Position numbers and translations under genes: made by a program. A stretch of DNA of 12,219 nucleotides from Vairimorpha apis BRL 01 (lineage: Eukaryota > Microsporidia > Nosematidae), in the NCBI GenBank assembly GCA_000447185.1, contig KE647226.1:1-12219 (forward strand). Reading direction: 5' to 3'. This document shows positions 1 through 6,149 of this stretch, piece after piece. The first letter of the stretch is position 1, and each line of letters starts with the position of its first letter. The notes under the pieces are model-generated. The model was not told the DNA's origin. It ran no database searches and was given only the letters and a program-made list of their open reading frames with translations.

Positions 1-299
1 TATATTACTTAGTCAAATTTAAAGATAAAGTAAGAAATATTTTTATTTATGCATTCATAGAATAAATTATATAAAAAATTAATAAATAAAGTTTAAAAAT
101 TTAAATATTTATCAAGTTATTCTCATTGTCTCTTCTTTATTTAACTTGCTTAATGTTCAGACATACTACTTATTATATGAGGCTCATTTATACCATATTC
201 ATTATTTTTTATTAAATTTCAGAATCTTATATTTTGCTCATTTTATTTTTAATAAAATATATTGATTTCCTTCTAAAATTCATAATAAGATTCAACTAA
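1..299. other. Gene-free left edge, possible 3' flank or untranslated tail of the left retroelement
   Basis: No reading frame of useful length or recognisable protein motif is seen on either strand. The recognisable coding part of the left element ends near 427. This stretch could be its 3' untranslated region followed by host DNA, but no poly-A tail or target-site duplication marks the border. Confidence 0.3.
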
Positions 300-426
300 C
301 TTCTTCTCTTGTAACTCTACCTCTTCCTATCCAGCATCACTCTGGTGATGTCCTCGTCTTATTTCAAGAGAGATACTTCAGCTTTCCTTCAACATTAATG
401 AATGGTTATATGTTTCTAAAAATGGC

Positions 427-1005
427 ATTATTCTTAGCTCATTGATGCAACTTTTGTGGTATGTCATTATTACAACGTATCACGTCATTACATAATATAC
501 AAATTTTGTTTTAGAGTTATATATAATATCTAGCTCATCAGCAAGAAGATCGTACTTTCTTAATTTTTCTAGCTCAACAATAGTAAAAAAACTTGGTTAG
601 TAATACCGATCTTAATTATTTAAATTTTATTTTTTTATTCTGACAAAAATATCAGGCTTGTTGTAGTTTATCTTGATATCTATCAATATCCTTGTTCCAT
701 TCATATCTTGCTTTATAATTAGACGTCACCTCTTGTACAAAGTGGGACATAACTTTCTTAGTCTTTTTAAAATCATATTTATTATATAATAAAAAATTTA
801 TGCATCTAACTAATTTATTATATCTTCTTAAATAATCAAATCATAACAAATATCACACTTGGTAGTTAGATTATTCACCGTATTCATATAAGATCTACAG
901 TAAGTACATTGTCCCTCCTGAACCACAGAATATGTTTCTATCCTGCAAGAAGAAAAATGTTGTTTCAGATCTTGCCTGATTATTTCCTTTCATAAGTCAC
1001 ATTGA
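427..1005 (-). pseudogene. Left retroelement: CCHC knuckle and restriction-like endonuclease
   Basis: In order on the minus strand: a block reading GNNQARSE...QDRNIF (about 912-1005), then a zinc knuckle with C-x2-C near 908-897 and a final Cys at 857-855, spaced as CCHC but with Asn where His is expected. Next come RRYNKLVRCI, then NKPDIFV at 642-662 (the K/RPD signature of RLE endonucleases of R2/R4-type elements), and finally VELEKLRKYDLLADEL and YVMT-stop...MTYHK (427-578). In intact elements this domain nicks the chromosomal target for target-primed reverse transcription. Here a frameshift separates PD from the ELEKLRKY block, and a TGA replaces the Trp usual after YVMT. The region is non-functional. 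Confidence 0.85.
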
Positions 1006-1309
1006 GAAGCCCATTATGATCACATTTCGTGATTTCTAGCTTTAAACAACTTTCAGTAATTATGTCGTTTTAAATCTCGTTGTTAAGCATTTTATGTTAG
1101 GTTACCACTAGCATTTTTGAGGCAACTATAACTGTAAGTTCATATTTAATCATCAGTTACCTTACTATTTGTGAAATTTGAAAGTTATTATCTTATTCCG
1201 TTTTCTGTATAGTAGCACGCCTTAGTGTATTTCTAGATATCAAGTTAGTTATATATGTGTAGTAACATGTTTTCATTCTTGTGCTTTACATACACAAGAC
1301 CCTTGTCCA

Positions 1310-1450
1310 TTTAACTTCATGGTATGTAAAATCTCTCTTTACAGGCCTGCTGTAATTTTATATGATGCTTTTTAATGCATGTAAAATTTTATAATTAAGT
1401 TTTTTATATTCTTCTGATTTAAGTTTTCGAAAACCAACATGGTAATTTAT
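1310..1450 (-). pseudogene. Left retroelement: linker between RT and endonuclease
   Basis: A minus-strand frame reads INYHVGFRKL, then SEEYKKLNYKI, then after one stop PVKRDFTYHEVKW. This matches in order the conserved post-RT region of this family, and its counterpart on the plus strand at 11287-11415 reads IKYHVGLLKLE. Sharing this block is the clearest evidence that both ends of the window carry the same element family. Confidence 0.75.
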
Positions 1451-1560
1451 AACCAAGATTGCATGTTTAGTGATAGCTCATTTCATATTGACATCAATCA
1501 ACCTAATTATAAAGAGTCTTTCGACTTATTTGTGAATTTTACCTTTTTGAATGTCTGATT

Positions 1561-1760
1561 TTGATTAAACTAGAAGAGTCCTCAGTGTTACCTAAATATT
1601 TTTAACCTTGAGAACATTCTTAAACAACATCTTTTTCACACTCTATGTAATTTTTGCAGATTTTATTAAACTGAAGAATCCTCAATGTTACTTAAATATT
1701 TTTAACCTTGAGAACATTCTTAAAAAACATCTTCTTCACACTCTATGTAATTTTTGCAGA
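1561..1760 (-). repeat. 100-bp tandem duplication inside the left retroelement
   Basis: Two adjacent copies lie at about 1561-1660 and 1661-1760. Over the last 80 bases of each (1581-1660 against 1681-1760) I count four substitutions and no gaps; the first 20 bases differ more, with small indels. Each copy encodes on the minus strand the block just after the RT core (the second reads YLSNIEDSS, resembling YKYLGIIEDS of intact relatives). A 100-base unit is not a multiple of three, so the duplication itself shifts the frame. Confidence 0.85.
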
Positions 1761-1821
1761 TTTTTCAAGATTGACTTCTAGTCAAACTGTTTTAAAGAAG
1801 TTTTAGTTTTTTAATCATAGA

Positions 1822-2376
1822 TTTAAGATTATCAATAAAAAAAAGCTTTGTAAAGAAAGACTATTCTTTATTTGTCCACCTACTTTTGAATACTTTAAGT
1901 TAAGTTTTTTTCTTAAAGGATTTATACTTAAGACAAATAGAAAATGAGGCAATGAGACACCTTGTCAATTCTTCTTTTAATCTTTTTTCCAGTATCATTT
2001 TTAATCTGATGTTATCTCTTTGTGCCACTTTTTTACTGTAGCTCTTAGAAATTATATTATAGATCAACGGAGATTTAAAATTTAAATGCAGGATAAAAAG
2101 TATATATAGTTTAAAAGTCATAGATCTTTTACATCAATTGACGTAGATACATGAAAATTATTGTTCTCCTTAGAGGTATCTTAGTTAAGCATAGTTTGAT
2201 GTTTATCTCATTAGACTAATCTCACTGTTCCAAACTGGTTCTCTGCTAGCAATCCTCTATTCTTTACAATCAATTATATATATTTAGTTGTCATTTGATT
2301 GTAAGTTTATAGAGATCAACATGCATGTGATAGGTCTAAAATCACTACCACGTATTGGCATACCTTTTGGGATCAG
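1822..2376 (-). pseudogene. Left retroelement: reverse transcriptase core, many stops and frameshifts
   Basis: Successive RT blocks can be read 5' to 3' on the minus strand. They are LIPKGMP...DFRPITCM (2321-2376), NRGLLAENQFGTVR (2220-2264), the first-aspartate block as SIDVKD (2121-2154), a palm block with QGVSLPHFLFVLSINPLRKK (1899-1964), and the catalytic box as FIDNLK (1822-1839), where FIDDLKL would be normal. The second catalytic aspartate is therefore Asn. Stops interrupt the run, for example two consecutive stops just after GTVR where this family usually has a conserved Gln-Gly. An apparent 73-codon frame at 1900-2121 is one frame of this ruin, not a separate gene. The domain cannot be functional as it stands. 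Confidence 0.85.
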
Positions 2377-3255
2377 TTACATTATTCGTTAAAAAAAGTT
2401 AACTTTCGGATGTTTTTAACCAAAACATACATTTTATTTATGTTGAATATAAGAATTGGTTTAAAAAATATATTTTTAAATAAAAGTTTATACAAATTTA
2501 TTTCCTTTGTTTCTTGTTCTAAAAATATTCAATAATATCTTGGATTTCATCATATGATGAGAAAATAATTTACTTTTTAGATTCAAGAAGACAGTTTGAG
2601 AGTTTTCATTAAAGTACTTAATCTTTTAATTTTTAATCACATGATTAACTTTTTAAACCTTCAAATTGTCCATAAAAAAATTTTCTATAGAGCTTAAAGC
2701 TCTGATTATGTTGTCTGTACTCTTTTGGCTTTTGAAAACTTTAAACTTTTTGAGCATAGATGTAATTTTATCGTAATCTATTCATCGAAATAAAAAGATC
2801 ATAATGTAAATAAACTTTAGTTTTAACTCACACATGATTTTATTAGCTCTGTCTTTTATTTACCTGAATGGTTATTATAGTTTTTTACCATACTAATAAA
2901 ATCTTTTTTAAAATTTAATACGTTAATCTTTTTTATAATGATTTTTTTTATACAGATAGTTTATTTCTTACTGATAACCCCTGATAACAAATCTGTACCA
3001 TTTTATATATAGCATTATATCCAATACATTATTGAAAGTATGTTTTCCAACTTAGATTTAAACATACATGATTGCAGTTTCAAAATAAGGCTGTTAAACT
3101 TTGAAAATAAAAAATTAATCTTTTTACATTATTTAATTTTTCTTTCTTTAAAAAGTGCCTTTCGTTTTTTTTAGAGTTTGAAAATATTTTTCCTCAAAAA
3201 TAGATTACTCTCATCTGCTAGGTCAATGAAGGCTTTTTGTTGCTTCTTTTTTGAA

Positions 3256-3520
3256 TTACCTATTTGAGTATTGTTTTATGTTACTTATTAAGACTTTTTT
3301 TGAGCTCTCTAAATAAATTCTACAAGATTTACATTGGTATAAAGTTTTGAATAAAGACATCGTACACTTTATTCTATCCTCTTCTTTAGAATTTAGCAAA
3401 TCTAGCAATAACACTTTAATTTGGAGGTTAGAAAAACTTTTTCTAGCTCTATTTGACATTTTCCAAAGCACAGCTAGAGATTCAGTGAACGTTACAGCAA
3501 ATATACTAACATACTTTTTA
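3256..3520 (-). pseudogene. Left retroelement: N-terminal region of the polyprotein
   Basis: One minus-strand frame is open from about 3520 to the stop at 3256. An ATG at 3471 lies inside it, and the open frame continues upstream of that ATG (residues such as TFTESLAVLWKMSNRARKSF), so the ATG is probably internal. The product would be hydrophilic, with an LLLDLLNS stretch followed by KEEDR. It lies about 1 kb upstream of the RT motifs in the same direction, where an RLE-type element carries its N-terminal region. The DNA-binding zinc fingers typical of R2 are not visible. The remaining interval, 2380-3250, shows only short scraps. Assignment to the element rests on position and composition, because this region has no diagnostic motif. 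Confidence 0.5.
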
Positions 3521-3617
3521 ACCTCTTAATTGCTGCAGCTATGTTTGTATCCTGTAATTGCTTTGACAGTTGTTTCATTAATTTTTTTTCATAAATTTTT
3601 CTTTAGCCTAATTCAAT

Positions 3618-3820
3618 ATAAATTTATATTATAATTTTATTTATATTTTTATAAATTTATATTATAATTTTATTTATATTTTTATAAATTTATATTATAA
3701 TTTTATTTATATTTTATAAATTTATATTATAATTTATTTATATTTTTATAAATTTATATTATAATTTTATTTATATTTTTATAAATTTATATTATAATTT
3801 TATTTATATTTTTATAAATT
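3618..3820. repeat. 33-bp minisatellite, six units plus a stub
   Basis: The unit starts ATAAATTTATATTATAATTT and ends in a short T run. Units start at 3618, 3651, 3684, 3716, 3748 and 3781, with a stub from 3814. Units three and four are each one T short; otherwise the units look identical. The array lies right at the border between the GC-richer retroelement DNA and the AT-rich block. Confidence 0.95.
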
Positions 3821-4350
3821 AAAATTAAATTTCAAAATGGTTATATATATAATTTACTTATTCATTTAATTAAAATAAAAATTATAAATAATTTTTAAAA
3901 TTTTTATAACTTAATAAAATAATTTTTCACATTTCTGGAATTATTTTATGATAAAAATTTATATTGTAAATTTTTCAAGTGATTTTTTACAACAAGTAAT
4001 TTAATGTAAAAACATTTTTAATTATAATATTTTATTTAAAAATTTAAATCAATATTAACTTTATAAATTGAATTGTTTTTTATTAAAATTTTTGTAATTT
4101 ATAATTTATATTTTAAAAATTAATTATAAAAAACTTATTCAAAAATTCTTATAATTAAATGTTAATTTATTAAATAAATAAGAATAAATATTTTATTAAA
4201 AACTGCTTAAAATAATTTCTTTTGAAATTGAATATGGAATAATATTTAACTATATATTTTTAAATATTCATATTTTTATGTATATACAATGAAAATATAA
4301 TCTTTATATTTAATTTCATTAGAAATTATTAAAAAATGTTTTTATAATCT
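3821..4350. other. AT-rich intergenic stretch
   Basis: Almost pure A/T sequence, dense in stops in all six frames. I see no gene, RNA or ordered repeat. Confidence 0.6.
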
Positions 4351-4351
4351 T

Positions 4352-4500
4352 GTCGTAACCCCTAGGCCTACGTCATGTGGCCATATAGTATTCGACATAA
4401 CTATTAATAAATAACCTTTTATTCTTTTCATGATCCCTCTTGATCATCCTAAAACTCTCTCTCTTATTCATATATATATCCCCCTTTTACAAATTTTGTT
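4352..4500. other. Small GC-richer, pyrimidine-rich island in AT-rich DNA
   Basis: This stands out from its surroundings. It holds the 8-bp palindrome TAGGCCTA (4363-4370) overlapping CCTAGG, a pyrimidine-rich run with repeated CTCT, and a CCCCC run at 4480-4484. A plus-strand frame across its left part reads LVVTPRPTSCGHIVFDITIN before a stop, unusually varied for this region, but has no clear start codon. It could be a fossil coding fragment, a small RNA gene, or a control region. No tRNA cloverleaf could be folded by eye. Confidence 0.35.
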
Positions 4501-4523
4501 TATATAATTTTTGGAGGGAAAAT

Positions 4524-4549
4524 AAATTAAACATTTAAATTAAACATTT
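4524..4549. repeat. 13-bp direct repeat, two units
   Basis: AAATTAAACATTT occurs twice head to tail, at 4524-4536 and 4537-4549. The second unit also supplies the left arm of the hairpin at 4541-4568. Confidence 0.8.
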
Positions 4550-4568
4550 AAAAATAAACAAATGTTTA
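4541..4568. other. Inverted repeat, 9-bp stem
   Basis: TAAACATTT (4541-4549) pairs with AAATGTTTA (4560-4568) around a 10-base loop. The arms are AT-rich, so the stem is weak and could occur by chance in such DNA. Its place directly beside a second, stronger hairpin makes it worth recording. Confidence 0.5.
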
Positions 4569-4572
4569 AAAA

Positions 4573-4593
4573 TGTGGTACATGGGATACCACA
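4573..4593. other. Inverted repeat, 7-bp stem with G-C pairs
   Basis: TGTGGTA (4573-4579) pairs perfectly with TACCACA (4587-4593) around the loop CATGGGA. Three G-C pairs in otherwise AT-rich DNA make this less likely to be chance. It lies 119 bp beyond the stop of the minus-strand split gene. It is not followed by a T run on either strand that would make it a standard terminator. Confidence 0.5.
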
Positions 4594-4711
4594 AATCTAT
4601 ATAAAATTATAAGTTTTATTAATTATTATTTATTATCTAAGAAACATAATAAAATTTTTTAAATTTAAGAAAATCTTTTTAACATACTAATTATCATTAT
4701 ACAATTTTAAT

Positions 4712-5101
4712 TTAAATTAATATTCCAAATAATTTAATCTTTGTAAAAATCATTAAATCAATTAAATGGTTGATAAATAATAGTTGCTTTTTATTGTTTT
4801 GTATTTTATTGTAATAGTTAAGAGAATTTGGAAATAAATTTGAATTTATAGTTAAATATAAACGATAAACTAATTTATTATCGTTTTTTGTAAATATTTT
4901 TTTATATAAACGGTTATTAATCTGTGTTATTCTGTACGATATTGAAATTGTAAAAAATATTTTTAACAAATTTTTATGCCAATCAACACTAAAAAAATTA
5001 TTTTCATTTTTAAAAATGTGTAACAAGGTAAAAACATAAATAAATCTTGGTAAAGAATATTTTAAATCATTAACAAATATTTTCTTAAGCCTATGATACA
5101 T
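4712..5101 (-). CDS. Split gene, piece 4: C-terminal part with cyclin-like helix pattern
   Basis: 129 codons from an ATG at 5101 to a stop at 4712. Residues 1-35 (YHRLKKIFVNDLKYSLPRF, then IYVFTLLHIF), about 40-58 (DWHKNLLKIFFTISISYRI) and about 74-95 (NDNKLVYRLYLTINSNLFPN) follow the order and spacing of the first, third and fifth helices of a cyclin box, as in Pho80-type cyclins. The conserved Lys and Glu of canonical cyclins are not clear. No membrane segment or signal peptide is evident. The ATG is likely internal, as the frame continues from piece 3. Confidence 0.5.
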   Translation of the reverse strand: MYHRLKKIFVNDLKYSLPRFIYVFTLLHIFKNENNFFSVDWHKNLLKIFFTISISYRITQINNRLYKKIFTKNDNKLVYRLYLTINSNLFPNSLNYYNKIQNNKKQLLFINHLIDLMIFTKIKLFGILI

Positions 5102-5328
5102 ATTAATTTTATATTTTTATAATCAATATCATTTAAAATTTTAATACCATAATAAAATATATCATACTGTGTTATCTTTTGTTTATTTAAACGTAATTTG
5201 AAAGATCTTAATTTTAGACTCAAAATATTTAAAATGTTCGCTGAAACAAACGATTTTTTATGTGATGTACATAAAACTGATTTTACACATGATAAATTAT
5301 CTTGATTTATTAATTTTTTGGTTGAAAA
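5062..5328 (-). CDS. Split gene, piece 3: fragment without a start codon
   Basis: A stop-free minus-strand run of 88 codons whose only ATG is two codons from its end, so it cannot be expressed by itself from ATG. It reads INQDNLSCVKSVLC near its start, then ANILNILSLKLRSFKLRLNK and QYDIFYYGIKILNDIDY. It overlaps the end of piece 2 and the start of piece 4. The useful part probably stops at the A run at 5114-5118, after which piece 4 takes over. Confidence 0.5.
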   Translation of the reverse strand, partial: FSTKKLINQDNLSCVKSVLCTSHKKSFVSANILNILSLKLRSFKLRLNKQKITQYDIFYYGIKILNDIDYKNIKLICIIGLRKYLLMI

Positions 5329-5636
5329 TTATAATTTAATAAATCTGATACTATTTTTAAAAAATTAAAAATTTTATCTTCATATTGTTGAGACAATTTT
5401 AAATGACTTAAAATATTCTGCAAATATTTATTTTCTTCATATTTATATTCAATTGCATTCTCTAAAACATCAATTAAATCTTGTTCAATAATTTTAAATA
5501 AAAAAATAAATACTTCTGAATCCAATAAATATTTAATATTATGTTTTATAAAATTAGAATCGTTCAAAATTTTATTATTAGATATAATATTTATTTTTTC
5601 AGTTTTTAAATGATCATAATATTCTTCAAAATTCAA
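5310..5636 (-). CDS. Split gene, piece 2: central helical part
   Basis: 108 codons from an ATG at 5636, three bases past the stop of piece 1. This frame is already open upstream of the ATG (KNTETNYLNLNFEEYYDHL), so the ATG is internal rather than a real start. The content is predicted helical: FIKHNIKYLLDSEVFIFLFK, then IEQDLIDVLENAIEYKYEE and FNFLKIVSDLLNYNF. No family recognised for this piece alone. It ends at a TAA just after the six-base A run at 5314-5319. Confidence 0.55.
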   Translation of the reverse strand: MNFEEYYDHLKTEKINIISNNKILNDSNFIKHNIKYLLDSEVFIFLFKIIEQDLIDVLENAIEYKYEENKYLQNILSHLKLSQQYEDKIFNFLKIVSDLLNYNFQPKN

Positions 5637-5638
5637 AT

Positions 5639-6046
5639 TTAAATAATTAGTTTCTGTATTTTTAATGTTTTGTTTTTTAGTTTTTTATTACAATTTGAAG
5701 TTAATACAAAATTATTATTATTATTATTATATATTTTTAAATTTCTTTGTATTTTCTCGTGTATACTTAAATTATCAATGTTCCAAAATGCACGTACATC
5801 GTTATCAATAATGTAACATTTATATTTATTATACATTTCATTTAAATCGTATTTAATAGAATAACCATCTTCAAAAAAATATTTTTTTAAGTAACTCTTT
5901 TTTTTAACTGCATTATTATTTTTATGTGATATAAAATCAAAATTACTTTGTTTTTGTAGTAAATATTCATTTGTATCTGTCAATAAATGCTTATTTAAAT
6001 TTATATTATTTTGAATAGATAAATTATTATTATAAGCTACTTTCAT
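5639..6046 (-). CDS. Split gene, piece 1: N-terminal Asn-rich part
   Basis: 135 codons from an ATG at 6046. Mostly polar, with NNN and KKK runs and a six-Asn tract from an ATT/AAT microsatellite at 5710-5730. A moderately complex stretch (KYDLNEMYNKYKCYIIDNDVRAFWNI) precedes that tract; shown here as KYDLNEMYNKYKC followed by YIIDNDVRAFWNI. The frame stays open upstream of this ATG to about 6145 but without another ATG, so 6046 is the best start. The last dozen or so residues before the stop are probably out of frame, since the true continuation is in the next frame after the A run at 5673-5678. Confidence 0.55.
   Translation of the reverse strand: MKVAYNNNLSIQNNINLNKHLLTDTNEYLLQKQSNFDFISHKNNNAVKKKSYLKKYFFEDGYSIKYDLNEMYNKYKCYIIDNDVRAFWNIDNLSIHEKIQRNLKIYNNNNNNFVLTSNCNKKLKNKTLKIQKLII
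5710..5730. repeat. ATT trinucleotide microsatellite
   Basis: About seven ATT units. On the minus strand they are AAT codons giving the poly-Asn tract of the split gene. The repeat length is in frame, so expansion or contraction would alter only the Asn count. Confidence 0.9.
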
Positions 6047-6067
6047 TAAAAAATAACAATAATTTTG

Positions 6068-6080
6068 AACATAGGGTAAT
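6068..6080 (-). promoter_or_regulatory. CCC-type motif upstream of the split gene
   Basis: On the minus strand a TTACCCTATGTT string lies about 25-35 bases before the ATG at 6046; it is the only C triplet in a long AT-rich stretch. Published surveys of microsporidian genes describe CCC- or GGG-like signals just upstream of start codons. The match is short and no transcription evidence exists here. Confidence 0.35.
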
Positions 6081-6149
6081 TTTTGTTGATTCTTTAAGCT
6101 TTTAAATATATTTAAGCATTCAATTAACTTAAAAAAAATTTATTTTTTA

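Larger units (their letters stand above)
300..3531 (-). mobile_element. Decayed non-LTR retrotransposon with RLE-type endonuclease, left copy
   Basis: Translating the minus strand in pieces gives, in the order expected for a site-specific-type (R2/R4-like) non-LTR element, an N-terminal block, RT motifs, a linker, a CCHC knuckle and a K/RPD endonuclease motif. The pieces lie in different frames separated by stops, so nothing like a full polyprotein is encoded. The DNA is visibly richer in G+C than the central block, as expected of an insertion still drifting toward host composition. Outer borders are estimates: the coding signal runs from about 3520 down to 427. No LTRs were seen. The family assignment rests on the RT and RLE motifs, which are specific; the clade (R4/Dong-like versus another RLE clade) is inference. 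Confidence 0.85.
4712..6046 (-). pseudogene. Split gene in four frame pieces; possible cyclin-fold protein
   Basis: Four consecutive minus-strand open pieces (5639-6046, 5310-5636, 5062-5328, 4712-5101) abut or overlap, and together make about 440 residues of even composition. The 5062-5328 piece has no usable start codon, so it makes sense only as part of a longer gene. Each junction has an A run on the coding strand (near 5673-5678, 5314-5319 and 5114-5118), and one extra A at each restores a continuous frame. The N-terminal half is Asn/Lys-rich and low in complexity. The C-terminal 200 residues are helical, with a pattern like the Pho80/cyclin box: an YHRLKKI helix, LPRFIYVFTLLHIF, then NLLKIFFTISISYR and NKLVYRLYLTINSNLF. 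That resemblance is by eye only; a divergent microsporidian protein of unknown role is equally possible. It could be a true pseudogene or an intact gene with homopolymer errors. Confidence 0.6.

Noticed and set aside
1900..2121. Open frame of 73 codons on the minus strand
   Set aside because: It covers one frame of the broken RT core. The true palm motif (QGVSLPHFLFVL...) is read in another frame over the same bases, so this is not an independent gene.
3347..3529. Open frame of 60 codons on the plus strand
   Set aside because: It is antisense to the N-terminal block of the left retroelement, which has better support by direction and position.
3618..3820. CRISPR-like array
   Set aside because: The units are directly adjacent with no unique spacers; it is a plain minisatellite in apparently eukaryotic DNA.
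4352..4402. tRNA or other small RNA gene in the GC-richer island
   Set aside because: GTCG and CGAC at the ends can pair, but no cloverleaf arms or internal promoter boxes could be found by eye.
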